64,000 nt of DNA from Enterocloster clostridioformis (GCF_020297485.1 NZ_JAIWZC010000001.1:744001-808000); one strand, 5' to 3'. Numbered from the stretch's first letter, positions 1 through 8,945 are shown. The notes: generated by a model from the sequence alone, not told the origin. Made by a program: numbers and translations.

Positions 1-81
1 TCGGGATTAAATTGCGCTTTACGACATTTTAGGTTTTTGGACATTTTAAGAACAATTTACAAACATTCTACACAATCCCTC

Positions 82-112
82 TTGACTTGGAGTTGACTTT
101 AAGTTGTAGACT
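82..112 (+). promoter_or_regulatory. MerR-type promoter with 19-bp spacer upstream of the DUF362 gene
   Basis: TTGACT at 82-87 and TAGACT at 107-112 are separated by 19 bp instead of 17. The spacer holds an imperfect dyad (CTTGGAGTT, then GACTTTAAG, at 86-103). Long-spacer promoters with a central dyad are the classic targets of MerR-family activators, and a MerR gene lies just downstream at 1337. A 52-nt leader hairpin (CCAGGA at 123-128 with TCCTGG at 169-174, and CCCC/GGGG inside) lies between this promoter and the gene at 267. The regulatory link is inferred. Confidence 0.6.
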
Positions 113-266
113 CTCATTATATCCAGGATTTATCACCCCAACAGGCCATCTGTCAGGGGTTTTACCTGTCCTGGACATTCTGCACCACAGTCTGTAAGAA
201 CTGCTGAAATGCAGACTGCCGATATGCGGACTACAGCCTGACAACATTTCAAGGAGGACAATCATT

Positions 267-1145
267 ATGTCTATTGTTTACATGACAAAGGAAATCACAC
301 CGGAAAGCCTGGTCCGGATGTACCATGCATTGGGTATCTCGTTACCCGGCAGCGTTGCGGTGAAGATCTCCACAGGTGAACCGGGTGGCCGTAACTTTCT
401 GCAACCAGAACTTATCAGGAACCTTGTACAGGAACTTAAGGGTACCATTGTTGAGTGCAACACTGCCTATGAGGGAAGAAGGAACACTTCCAAGGCTCAC
501 TGGGAAACCATGCGGGACCATGGGTTCACAGCCATTGCACCCTGTGATATCCTGGACGAGGAGGACCACATGCCCCTTCCGGTAACAGGCGGTTTTCATC
601 TGACGGAAAACTATGTGGGCTCCCATCTTCAAAGCTATGATTCCATGCTCATGCTTTCTCATTTCAAGGGCCATGCCATGGGAGGCTTTGGCGGAGCCTT
701 AAAGAACATGTCCATTGGCCTGGCATCTTCTTACGGCAAGATATGGATTCATTCTTCCGGCACCAGCACCAGGTTTGAGGATGTATTCACAGCTGACCAC
801 GATTCATTCCTGGAATCCATGGCGGACGCTGACCGCTCCGTCATGGACTATATGGGCCGGGAAAATATAGTGTACATCAATGTGGCCAACCGTTTATCCG
901 TGGACTGCGACTGCGACGCCCATCCACATGATCCGGAAATGGGGGACATCGGCATTTTCGCCTCCACTGACCCTGTGGCCCTGGACCAGGCGTGCGTGGA
1001 TGCGGTATACGCTTCTGAGGATGGCGGAAAGGCTGCTCTGATAGAGCGAATAGAATCCCGGAACGGGATACACACCGTGGAGGCCGCCCATTCTCTTGGC
1101 CTTGGCAGCCGCGGATATGAACTCAGATGTATCGATTCATACTAG
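267..1145 (+). CDS. DUF362 domain-containing protein (putative iron-sulfur protein)
   Basis: This 292-residue protein matches the DUF362 family. It has the family-like segments SHFKGHAMGGFGGALKNMS near residues 131-149 and a C-terminal stretch with clustered cysteines (DCDCDAHPH), followed by FASTDPVALDQACVD. DUF362 proteins are often described as Fe-S-centre proteins, but their reaction is unknown. This form is short and has no obvious added 4Fe-4S ferredoxin domain. The start has an AAGGAGGAC ribosome site. The stop codon lies in the first bases of the palindromic element at 1142. The MerR-type promoter upstream suggests ligand-induced expression. Confidence 0.8.
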   Translation: MSIVYMTKEITPESLVRMYHALGISLPGSVAVKISTGEPGGRNFLQPELIRNLVQELKGTIVECNTAYEGRRNTSKAHWETMRDHGFTAIAPCDILDEEDHMPLPVTGGFHLTENYVGSHLQSYDSMLMLSHFKGHAMGGFGGALKNMSIGLASSYGKIWIHSSGTSTRFEDVFTADHDSFLESMADADRSVMDYMGRENIVYINVANRLSVDCDCDAHPHDPEMGDIGIFASTDPVALDQACVDAVYASEDGGKAALIERIESRNGIHTVEAAHSLGLGSRGYELRCIDSY

Positions 1146-1308
1146 TATGACCCACGTTAAATGCCTTGCTGGTTCGGTGAGGATGATTTTTTGAGAGTGC
1201 AGGTGCAAAAACGGAGGCGTAGTGGGTTCTACGCTGAGTATTTTGCACCTGTGCTATCGGAAAATCAGACCAGCGAAACAGTAAGGTGTTTAGTGTGGGT
1301 TATACTAG
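1142..1308. repeat. 167-bp imperfect palindromic element (MITE-like or long hairpin)
   Basis: The two arms pair almost end to end. Outer arms are CTAGTATGACCCAC (1142-1155) and GTGGGTTATACTAG (1295-1308). Inner pairs include GCTGGT/ACCAGC, TGATTTT/AAAATCA, GTGCAGGTGCAAAA/TTTTGCACCTGTGC and a tip stem GCGTAG/CTACGC at 1217-1234 with a six-base loop. It lies exactly between the DUF362 gene and the MerR gene and supplies the DUF362 stop codon. It has no coding capacity. It may be a mobile miniature element, or an RNA structure acting as a processing site or terminator. Confidence 0.8.
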
Positions 1309-1336
1309 ATTACAGTGTAAAGGAGCTGATGAAGGT

Positions 1337-1711
1337 TTGACCATAGCAGAGGTAAGCAGACAATATGACATATCGGCCGATACACTGCGCTACTATGAGC
1401 GAATCGGCCTTCTTCCCCATGTGGGCCGCACGTCCGGCGGCATCCGCAATTATTCCGAGGATGACTGCCATTGGGTGGAGTATATCAAGTGCATGCGCAG
1501 TGCAGGGGTTTCTGTGGAGACATTGCTGGAATATGTGACATTGTTCCGTCAGGGAACCTCCACCATCCAGGCCAGAAAAAACCTTCTTCTGGAACAGCGG
1601 GAGCGGATTGTGGCCCGAATCAATGAGCTGAACCAGGTCCTGGCAAGGCTGGACTGGAAACTGGACGGCTACGAGGAACGGATGCTTAGATGCGAGGAAC
1701 ATTTGAAATAG
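1337..1711 (+). CDS. MerR family transcriptional regulator
   Basis: The protein begins with a MerR winged helix-turn-helix (TIAEVSRQYDISADTLRYYE, then RIGLLP) and continues into a long helical segment (residues about 75-120) typical of the dimerising coiled coil. I prefer the TTG start at 1337 because AAGGAG lies about 12 nt upstream. The upstream ATG at 1286 is inside the palindromic element and would add 17 unrelated residues. That gives 124 residues, the usual size for small MerR sensors of the AdhR type. It probably acts on the promoter at 82-112. No metal-binding cysteine pattern is clear, so the inducer cannot be named. Confidence 0.8.
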   Translation: MTIAEVSRQYDISADTLRYYERIGLLPHVGRTSGGIRNYSEDDCHWVEYIKCMRSAGVSVETLLEYVTLFRQGTSTIQARKNLLLEQRERIVARINELNQVLARLDWKLDGYEERMLRCEEHLK

Positions 1712-1923
1712 CTTTGCTCCGACATGGAAAACGCCTTATATTATAAGGGTGCAACAGATTGTTGCGTGACACCGGAACCAAAGGCAGGTAATATGAAACT
1801 TATTCTGCATTTTTTAGAACAGGATTTGTCAAGAGCTTGTTGTGTAGCAATGCGTTAGCACTCTTGATAAGGCATGGGATAAAAAATATTATCCGTAAAG
1901 CAGAAAAGAAATGACTAAATAAA
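1712..1923. other. Intergenic region with three short inverted repeats
   Basis: The region holds CCTTATA/TATAAGG (1734-1748), GCAACA-gat-TGTTGC (1751-1765) and a 10-bp stem TTGTCAAGAG/CTCTTGATAA (1826-1835 with 1861-1870, one G-T pair) around a 25-nt loop. None is followed by a clean T tract, so terminator function is uncertain. No tRNA or further reading frame was seen. Confidence 0.5.
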
Positions 1924-2397
1924 ATGCCGTACACATTTCAATCAGTGAAAAACATGGAAAAATTAACAGATAGCAGTAAACTATGTAATTTTATTGAAAG
2001 CTTTTCAGATTATGGAAATCAGTTTTCTCTCATATGCGGTAAAATCAAAGCGTTATTTGGTCAACCAATCTATAAGACGGAAAATCTGGAGAATCTTTTT
2101 TCATACTGCATTCTGGCGGCATCGGAAGAAGTGGAAGAAGTTTACTTAAATATTTACTGTGCAGGCTCAGGCCCCGCAGTTGGTGGTATGTCGGACGAAA
2201 AATCCAGAAAGGCAGCAAAGGCTTTAGTAGATTATGTCCGACAGGCAGAACCGATTAACTACGCATATAAAGCTTACTACTTAGACGGACCTACTGCTCT
2301 TGAATTCGGAATCAGAGATGGTACTCCTTATTATAACGAAACAGAGTTAAGACTTTCGGAGAAAGAATTCAGAGAGCTGTATGCACGTTTATTGTAA
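1924..2397 (+). CDS. Hypothetical protein, AT-rich orphan
   Basis: This is a 157-residue soluble protein that I do not recognise. It has no signal peptide or membrane segment. The gene is visibly richer in A and T than its neighbours, and its ribosome site is weak (AGAAAAG), which suggests recent acquisition. A second possible start is the ATG at 1951. The central part (CAGSGPAVGGMSDEKS) is glycine-rich and the rest is acidic and helical. Its size and position between other accessory genes would fit an immunity-type or other accessory protein, but that is a guess. Confidence 0.55.
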   Translation: MPYTFQSVKNMEKLTDSSKLCNFIESFSDYGNQFSLICGKIKALFGQPIYKTENLENLFSYCILAASEEVEEVYLNIYCAGSGPAVGGMSDEKSRKAAKALVDYVRQAEPINYAYKAYYLDGPTALEFGIRDGTPYYNETELRLSEKEFRELYARLL

Positions 2398-2415
2398 AAC
2401 CGAGGAGACGACTAC

Positions 2416-2859
2416 ATGATAAACGTCGAATTTCACAACACAGTGGATGATTCCCTGCTGAAGTTTGCAGTCATCCTGTCCAGATACCGGGGCAAATGGC
2501 TGTTCTGCCAGCACAGGGAACGGGATACCTACGAGTGTCCCGGAGGCCGCAGGGAAGCAGGTGAAACGATAGAACACACGGCCCGCAGGGAATTATACGA
2601 AGAGACCGGGGCAGCCTGCTTCACCCTGACGCCGTTAAGCGCATATTCGGTCCGTGAGACCTTGGAAGACACGGACACTCCTGTCATAAACTACGGAATG
2701 CTCTATTACGGCAATATCACAGAACTGGGACCCATGCCTGAAGGGTATGAGATAGCCCGCATAGCGCTGTTTAGGGAACCGCCCGATAACTGGACCTATC
2801 CGGACATCCAGCCGGTTCTTCTGGAGTATCTGAAAGCCCGGCTTCTGGAGTCAGGGTAA
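2416..2859 (+). CDS. Nudix hydrolase
   Basis: The 147-residue protein carries a full Nudix box, GX5EX7REUXEEXGU, seen as GRREAGETIEHTARRELYEETGA split around residues 42-64; the RE and EE residues bind the catalytic metal. Nudix enzymes cleave nucleoside diphosphates linked to another group, usually for pool cleaning or signalling. The substrate cannot be read from the sequence. The domain occupies nearly the whole protein. The ribosome site is GAGGAGAC. It is not clearly part of the following operon, which has its own promoter at 2883. Confidence 0.88.
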   Translation: MINVEFHNTVDDSLLKFAVILSRYRGKWLFCQHRERDTYECPGGRREAGETIEHTARRELYEETGAACFTLTPLSAYSVRETLEDTDTPVINYGMLYYGNITELGPMPEGYEIARIALFREPPDNWTYPDIQPVLLEYLKARLLESG

Positions 2860-2882
2860 GGTAAGGGCGAAATGATTTCTGA

Positions 2883-2911
2883 TTGTCACTTCCGGTAATT
2901 CCTGCTATAAT
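2883..2911 (+). promoter_or_regulatory. Promoter of the Wadjet-type operon
   Basis: TTGTCA at 2883-2888 and a perfect TATAAT at 2906-2911 are separated by 17 bp. The predicted transcript starts shortly before the GGAGG ribosome site of the gene at 2937. Confidence 0.7.
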
Positions 2912-2936
2912 GATATGGAAATACGGAGGTTTGTAA

Positions 2937-4319
2937 ATGATACTGATGAATGAAATACCAGACCGGTTCTGGAGCCTGTTCCGCTCTGTTAACCGGTCTA
3001 CTTACATAGAAGCCCTTCTTAAAATCAACGAGGAGTACGAGTACAGCAATTATTTCCTCAGCAGGGAAGTCTGCATCCAGCTTTTAAGTGAATATTTCTC
3101 CCGGAAAAAATATGTCATATGGCAGGATGAGACCGAGGATGACTGGGATGAACTGGAACCGCCTGCCACCAGGGTTCTTAACTGGCTGCTGCGGACCGGC
3201 TGGCTCCGCAAGGTGGATGATTACGCCAGCATGACGGTCAACATCGTCATCCCGGATTACGCCGCGGTGATGATTGAGGCATTTTCCCGTTTGTCTAACG
3301 ACGATGAGGACGAGACCCAGGTTTATATCCAGAATGTCTATGCCATTCTATTTTCTCTGAAAAACGACCCCCGCTCCAGCGTCAGCCTGTTAAATACGGC
3401 TCTGGTAAACACGAAAAAACTGAACAAGTCCCTTCAGGACATGCTTCACAATATGGATAAGTTTTTTAGCAGCCTGCTGGAACAGAAGAATTACGGTACC
3501 CTGTTAAAGGAGCACCTGGAAGGATACGTGACGGAAATTGTCAATAAAAAATATCATATATTAAAGACCTCAGACAATTTTTATCTCTACAAGACAGACA
3601 TTAAATCCTGGATAGCCGCCATGCGGGAGGACAGTTCCTGGATCAATAAAATGTGCGCCAAAAGCGCGGCTTCAACCAGGGGGCAGAAGAAGACGCCCCT
3701 GACAGAATACGATATTGTAGAGAAGCTGGACCACCTGGAGCGTGGGTTTGACGATATCGAACACCGCATCTCCAACATGGACAAGGAGCACACCCGTTAT
3801 GTCAAGGCAACGGTCACACGCCTCAATTACCTGTTAAACCAGGAGGACAACATGAAGGGGCTTGTAATCAAACTTCTGAACCATATGTCGGAATACGGCT
3901 GTCCGGAAGATGAACTGACAGCTGTAAGCGCCGGGATGAATCTGTCCCAGATGACCATACTGTCAGAAAAATCCCTGTACAAACGCCGTAAGACCAAGGC
4001 GGATTTCACGGAACAGTTAAAGGATGAGGAAGAATCCGAGGAACTGTCCATGGAGGAAGTCCTGAACCTGAACAAGGTCAGGAACCGTTACAGCCAGAAG
4101 GAGATTGAAGCATTTATAGAAGGCAGCATGGCAGACGGGAAAATGGTGGTGGACGAACAAACCATACATTCAGACCAGGACTTTGAAAAACTGATACTGG
4201 CCTATGACTATTCCACCAGGAGAAAGAGCCCTTATAAGGTGGAAGAGGAAGATTCGGAAATGGTACACAGCGGCGGCTATACCTATCCGCGGCTGGTATT
4301 TGTCAGGAGGACAAGATAG
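2937..4319 (+). CDS. jetA: Wadjet defence protein JetA (DUF5716-like)
   Basis: This 460-residue protein is the first gene of a four-gene set with overlapping ends whose third gene is a MukB-like SMC ATPase. In Wadjet systems JetA is the kleisin-like subunit that bridges the SMC heads. The sequence has an N-terminal winged-helix-like part (RFWSLFRSVNRSTYIEALLK), a helical middle region (residues about 130-300) and an acidic C-terminal part. It resembles the DUF5716 branch, which I associate with one Wadjet subtype (type III in my recollection). Its stop codon overlaps the GTG start of the next gene by one base. Family assignment rests on both sequence and context. Confidence 0.82.
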   Translation: MILMNEIPDRFWSLFRSVNRSTYIEALLKINEEYEYSNYFLSREVCIQLLSEYFSRKKYVIWQDETEDDWDELEPPATRVLNWLLRTGWLRKVDDYASMTVNIVIPDYAAVMIEAFSRLSNDDEDETQVYIQNVYAILFSLKNDPRSSVSLLNTALVNTKKLNKSLQDMLHNMDKFFSSLLEQKNYGTLLKEHLEGYVTEIVNKKYHILKTSDNFYLYKTDIKSWIAAMREDSSWINKMCAKSAASTRGQKKTPLTEYDIVEKLDHLERGFDDIEHRISNMDKEHTRYVKATVTRLNYLLNQEDNMKGLVIKLLNHMSEYGCPEDELTAVSAGMNLSQMTILSEKSLYKRRKTKADFTEQLKDEEESEELSMEEVLNLNKVRNRYSQKEIEAFIEGSMADGKMVVDEQTIHSDQDFEKLILAYDYSTRRKSPYKVEEEDSEMVHSGGYTYPRLVFVRRTR

Positions 4320-5068
4320 TGGAAAACATGGAATTGGAAAACAGCGTGGCAGACATCGCGCCCGCGGCCGGATACACCGGAAACAGCATCCCTTACTACG
4401 ACAATCTGATGCACTCGGAGCAGTCGGAAGTGACGGAAATCATCCGCCTCCTATGGCGCCAGACGTTCATACTGGAACATAAATATGACAAGCGTACCGG
4501 AAGATTCCAGTACAACAGAGACTACCGGGTATGCAGCAAACACCTGGAATTCATCAAGAATTATTTTGCCATCAGCGGAGTGGAGCTGCGTGAAAACAGC
4601 CAGATGGGCGTCATGTACATCCAGGGTGAAAATGTGGTGGGTGACAAGCTGCCCCGTCTCGCCACCCTGTACCTGCTGGTGCTGAAGCTGATATACGATG
4701 AACAGATGGAAAGCGTTTCCACCAGTGTCAACGTCTATACATCCCTGCGTGAAATCCACGAAAAGCTGGGAAATTACAGGCTGTTTAAGAAGCAGCCCGC
4801 CCTCACGGATATACGCCGGGCAGTTACCCTTCTGAAAAAATACCAGGTCATTGAACCTTTGGATCTGTTAGAGGACTTAAAAAGTGAAAGCCGCATGATA
4901 ATATATCCCTGCATCAACGTGGTGCTCATGGGAGACGATGTGCGCCAGCTTCTTTCCTCCTTTGATGAGGATACGGATGACAGCGGAGTCCAGCTGAAGG
5001 CCGAACTGGAGGAAGAAGACGCGGATGATATGACAGCAGAGGAAGGAGAACCATGGAACAGAAAATAG
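4319..5068 (+). CDS. jetB: Wadjet defence protein JetB (DUF6063-like, KITE subunit)
   Basis: The 249-residue protein starts at GTG 4319, which overlaps the jetA stop; ATG 4328 is an alternative. JetB proteins are winged-helix KITE dimers that bind the kleisin, and the pattern here fits that role: a folded body (residues about 30-200) followed by a very acidic tail (DDSGVQLKAELEEEDADD). The final 16 bases overlap the start of jetC, so the three proteins are probably made by coupled translation. The DUF6063 label is from memory of this gene order and is less certain than the operon assignment. Confidence 0.8.
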   Translation: MENMELENSVADIAPAAGYTGNSIPYYDNLMHSEQSEVTEIIRLLWRQTFILEHKYDKRTGRFQYNRDYRVCSKHLEFIKNYFAISGVELRENSQMGVMYIQGENVVGDKLPRLATLYLLVLKLIYDEQMESVSTSVNVYTSLREIHEKLGNYRLFKKQPALTDIRRAVTLLKKYQVIEPLDLLEDLKSESRMIIYPCINVVLMGDDVRQLLSSFDEDTDDSGVQLKAELEEEDADDMTAEEGEPWNRK

Positions 5069-8000
5069 CAAATGATCGTTTTCTCGCCCTTTCCAGGATA
5101 TGTTTGAATAACTGGCACTATATAACGAAAAGGACTCTGTCCTTTAATGATGAAATCAACTTTTTCACCGGACATTCCGGCAGCGGCAAGTCCACTGTCA
5201 TAGACGCCATGCAGATTGTGCTCTACGCCAATACGGACGGCCGGGGCTTCTTCAACAAGGCTGCTGCCGATGACTCTGACCGCAGCCTGATTGAATACCT
5301 AAGAGGTATGGTAAATATCGGCGACAACAACGAATTTTCCTATCTGCGCAACCAGAACTTCTCCTCCACCATTGTGTTGGAGCTGAAACGAAGCGATACG
5401 GGCCAGTGCCAGTGCGTGGGAATTGTCTTTGATGTGGAGACCGCCACCAATGAGATATCCCGCCGCTTCTTCTGGCACAAAGGCCCCATGTGGGACAATG
5501 GCTACAGGGGCGGGAAGCGGACCATGTCCATCGTGGAAATAGAGGACTATCTTCAGGCCAATTACAACAGGGAGGAGTATTTCCTGACCTCCCACAACGA
5601 GCGTTTCCGCCGGATACTCTATGATTCCTACCTGGGCGGCCTGGACTCCGAAAAATTCCCCCTTCTCTTCAAGCGGGCCATCCCGTTCAGAATGAACATC
5701 AAGCTGGAGGATTTTGTTAAGGAATACATCTGCATGGAACAGGACATCCATATCGAGGACATGCAGGAAAGCGTCATGCAGTACGGCCGCATGAGAAAGA
5801 AAATTGAGGATACATGTGCGGAAATCCAATCCTTAAAACAGATTGAGGACCGATTCCAAAGCTATGCTGACAAGGAACAGCAGCTCAAAAAATCTTCCTA
5901 TTTTGTGCAGAAACTGGAGATTCTGCAGCTTCAGTCAGAGGTCCGCACCCTGGCCCACAAGGCAAAGCTGGCGGGAGAGGATCTGGAAAAGCAGATCCAG
6001 GCCAGAAGCTCCGTGGACGAACAGATTGGAGAACTGACCCGGCAGAGCGACGAGCTGCTGCGCCGTATTGCCTCCACTGGGTACGAGGAACTTAAAAACC
6101 AGCTTAAGAGCCTGAATGAACTGCTGGAACAGCTGGGAAAAAGCGAGGCCAGGTGGCAGCAGGCCACAGATGCCTTAAAGCGCTGGGAAGAAGAGGACAT
6201 CACCTCCAACCAGACTCTTTGGGATATAGAGGAATTTGAAAACCGCACCATTGATCTGGAGACATTGGAACGCCTGAAAAAATCCATGGCATCCATGCGC
6301 TCAGACACGGAAAAGCAGCATCAGGAGGCGTCTTCCGCACTCAGGGAGCTCAAAAAGCAGGAAAAGCAGACAAGGGATGAACTGGAAAAGCTTCGTTCCG
6401 GCAGCAAAGCCTATCCCAAATACCTGGAGAATGCCCGGAGCTACATCCAGCGCCGCCTCCTGGAGGAAACGGGTAAGAGCGTGGATGTGCATGTGCTGGC
6501 CGATCTGCTGGATGTAAAGAGAGATGAGTGGCGCAGCGCAGTGGAGGGCTATCTGGGAAATAACAAATTAAATCTGGTGGTAGCTCCAAAATACGCCAGG
6601 ACCGCCCTGGAAATCTACGGGGAACTGGATAAAAAGGAATACTTCAACGTGGCTGTGCTGGACACGGAAAAGGCATCCCAGAACCAGCCCCAGGTACAAA
6701 AAGGCGCCCTCTCAGAGGAAGTGACTGTGAGGGAATCCTACTTAAGGCCCTATATGGACCTGCTCCTTGGCAGGGTCATCAAGTGCGATACCATAGATGA
6801 ATTAAGGGAATGCCGTATCGGCATCACCAGCGGCTGCATGCTCTACCACACCTTCCGCCTGCAGCACATCAACCCGGATAACTATACTAAATTCGCCTAT
6901 ATCGGCAAGGACAGCGTCCGGAGACGTATCCGTCTTTTGGAGCAGGAGCTGGCGGCCCTGGATGAAAAGAAAAATCCATTGGAGGAGACGGTCAGGGAAG
7001 CCCATAGAATCCTGGCGCTTCCCTGGCTCTCGGCTGAGCCCCCGGAATACATGGACTGGCTGAAGGACATAAACAGCTATAAGGCCAAGGAGCGTGAAAA
7101 GAAAAAGCTGATACAGAAGCTGGAGCTTTTAAAGGAGCAAAATGTAGACCGGTTAGAACGGGACCGCCAGGCGGTCATCACGCTCTGCGACGGCAAAAAG
7201 AGGGAGAGGGACAGCCTGAATGTACTCATCCGCGATAAAGAGCGGGAGATAGAAGGATACCGGAATAAGTCCATTGACAGCCAGTCCGTTCTCACGTCAA
7301 AGGAACGGGAGTTAACGCAAAATCCTGACTATGACAATGAACTGACAGCCTATCTGTCCTCCAGGGATACGGTGCGCTATGACAGGGAAAAGGAAACCTA
7401 TACTGTCAGGTGCAGCAAGCTGTCTGAGGCCAGGGAAGCAGCCTTTCAGGAGCTTCTGACGGTCAGGACCAGCTATATCCGGACGTATCCCAACCGCAAT
7501 TTCCCGGTAAACGCCAGAGACAACGCTGTCTATGATCACCTTTTAAGCGCCCTGAAATGCGACAATCTGGAAGAATACAAGCAGAAAGCCACGGAACAGG
7601 CCAAATCCGCGGTAGAGCATTTCCGGGATGACTTCATGTATAAAATCCGCAGCGCAATCCGGGAGGCTCTTATCCGCAAGGATGAGCTGAACCGCATCAT
7701 CAGCCGCCTGGATTTCGGAAAGGACAAGTACCAGTTTATTATTGGCCGCAACAAAGGACCTGACGGCCGATTCTACGATATGTTTATGGATGATTCACTG
7801 GATATCAATCCGGCGGACCTCAATTATTCCTATGAAAACCAGATGGACCTGTTTACCATTGAGCATGAAAAGCAGTATGGGGATTTGATGAATGAACTCA
7901 TCAGCATTTTTATCCCCCCGGAAAACGCCGCCCCGGATCAGATGGACGAGGCCAGGCGGAACATGGATAAGTATTCAGATTACCGCACCTACCTGTCCTT

Positions 8001-8442
8001 TGACATGCAGCAGCTCATACAGAATCAGGATGAGGTTATCAAAATCCGGCTGAGCAAGATGATTAAGAAGAATTCAGGCGGAGAAGGCCAAAACCCGCTG
8101 TATGTGGCCCTTCTGGCCAGTTTTGCCCAGGCCTACCGCATCAATCTTCCCTCTAAGGTGGAGCGCAATCCAACCATACGGCTGGTAGTACTGGACGAAG
8201 CGTTTTCCAAGATGGACGGGGAGAAGGTGGCCAGCTGTATTGAATTGATCCGCGGACTTGGGTTCCAGGCCATCATCAGTGCCACCAATGACAAAATCCA
8301 GAATTACGTGGAAAACGTGGACAAGACCTTTGTCTTTGCAAACCCCAACAAGAAGTCCATATCCATCCAGGAATTTGAACGGGAGCGCTTTGTGGAGCTG
8401 ATGCAGGATGAAGAAGATAGGAATGAGTTTGCGGATACATGA
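5053..8442 (+). CDS. jetC: Wadjet SMC-like ATPase JetC (MukB/SbcC type)
   Basis: This 1129-residue ATPase has a Walker A motif GHSGSGKST at residues 40-48, two long coiled coils (about 250-430 and 640-800) around a central hinge-like region (about 470-630), an ABC signature SGGEGQ near residue 1008, and a Walker B motif LVVLDEAFSKMD with D1048 and E1049. This is the complete architecture of the DNA-loop-extruding ATPase of Wadjet, which recognises small circular DNA and hands it to JetD for cutting. All ATPase motifs are intact, so the motor part of the system appears functional even though jetD is broken. Confidence 0.92.
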   Translation: MEQKIANDRFLALSRICLNNWHYITKRTLSFNDEINFFTGHSGSGKSTVIDAMQIVLYANTDGRGFFNKAAADDSDRSLIEYLRGMVNIGDNNEFSYLRNQNFSSTIVLELKRSDTGQCQCVGIVFDVETATNEISRRFFWHKGPMWDNGYRGGKRTMSIVEIEDYLQANYNREEYFLTSHNERFRRILYDSYLGGLDSEKFPLLFKRAIPFRMNIKLEDFVKEYICMEQDIHIEDMQESVMQYGRMRKKIEDTCAEIQSLKQIEDRFQSYADKEQQLKKSSYFVQKLEILQLQSEVRTLAHKAKLAGEDLEKQIQARSSVDEQIGELTRQSDELLRRIASTGYEELKNQLKSLNELLEQLGKSEARWQQATDALKRWEEEDITSNQTLWDIEEFENRTIDLETLERLKKSMASMRSDTEKQHQEASSALRELKKQEKQTRDELEKLRSGSKAYPKYLENARSYIQRRLLEETGKSVDVHVLADLLDVKRDEWRSAVEGYLGNNKLNLVVAPKYARTALEIYGELDKKEYFNVAVLDTEKASQNQPQVQKGALSEEVTVRESYLRPYMDLLLGRVIKCDTIDELRECRIGITSGCMLYHTFRLQHINPDNYTKFAYIGKDSVRRRIRLLEQELAALDEKKNPLEETVREAHRILALPWLSAEPPEYMDWLKDINSYKAKEREKKKLIQKLELLKEQNVDRLERDRQAVITLCDGKKRERDSLNVLIRDKEREIEGYRNKSIDSQSVLTSKERELTQNPDYDNELTAYLSSRDTVRYDREKETYTVRCSKLSEAREAAFQELLTVRTSYIRTYPNRNFPVNARDNAVYDHLLSALKCDNLEEYKQKATEQAKSAVEHFRDDFMYKIRSAIREALIRKDELNRIISRLDFGKDKYQFIIGRNKGPDGRFYDMFMDDSLDINPADLNYSYENQMDLFTIEHEKQYGDLMNELISIFIPPENAAPDQMDEARRNMDKYSDYRTYLSFDMQQLIQNQDEVIKIRLSKMIKKNSGGEGQNPLYVALLASFAQAYRINLPSKVERNPTIRLVVLDEAFSKMDGEKVASCIELIRGLGFQAIISATNDKIQNYVENVDKTFVFANPNKKSISIQEFERERFVELMQDEEDRNEFADT

Positions 8443-8823
8443 CAGAGAACGTCATTATGAGAAAGGGATGGGAAGCCTTTTATGAACGCACCGCTGGAAT
8501 GTATTATCCGAAAATGCGAGATTCATCTGGAACGGGTTCTGTCCAGCATCCGGACTTCCTGCGGGACGACCTATCTCCACACCGGCGACTTGGATTATGG
8601 AGGAGTCAAGATATTTCAATATATTAAGAAACGCATCTTCCCAAATCTGCAGCCGTATCTCATGGATACACAAACGCATGAACAGTATAAGGCATACGGT
8701 GAACCCATAGAAACCAGTAAACTGGAAAAATTGCAGCGGACCACCGAACCGCTCCTTCAGCCCCTCATAGACAAAATCTGTGCTGAAAAACAGGTGATAG
8801 AGCAGGAATCTTTCCTGTTTTGA
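8439..8823 (+). pseudogene. jetD: Truncated and frameshifted jetD (Wadjet nuclease remnant)
   Basis: The reading frame starts at ATG 8439, overlapping the jetC stop as ATGA, as expected for an operon member. After about 20 residues (MTENVIMRKGWEAFYERT) it no longer looks like JetD. From 8482 a second frame gives 113 residues ending in ESFLF. It includes HTGDLDYGGVKIFQYIKK, which matches the DxD motif of the JetD Toprim nuclease domain. An intact JetD is roughly 350-400 residues, so some 250 codons, including most of the N-terminal domain and the upstream Toprim glutamate, are missing. The best reading is an internal deletion joined out of frame. Confidence 0.75.
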
Positions 8824-8846
8824 ACTTATATTTATACAAAAAAAGT

Positions 8847-8875
8847 TTGCAAAATATCTTAAAATGGAATAAAAT
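8847..8875 (+). promoter_or_regulatory. Promoter of the citrate synthase gene
   Basis: TTGCAA (8847-8852) and TAAAAT (8870-8875) have 17-bp spacing. They lie directly downstream of the jetD remnant and about 70 bp before the ATG at 8946. Confidence 0.55.
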
Positions 8876-8945
8876 AGTAAGAATACCACTTTTACAGGAG
8901 GAATTTTATAAGAGAAAATCAAACAGTCGAAAGGAGAGGTTCTGC

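Noticed and set aside
1286..1336. Longer start for the MerR gene at ATG 1286
   Set aside because: It lies inside the palindromic element, has no ribosome site and adds residues outside the MerR domain; TTG 1337 has AAGGAG upstream.
8439..8627. Separate 62-residue gene after jetC
   Set aside because: Its start is the natural jetD start, and its later part is an out-of-frame reading of the jetD C-terminal region; treated as part of the jetD remnant.
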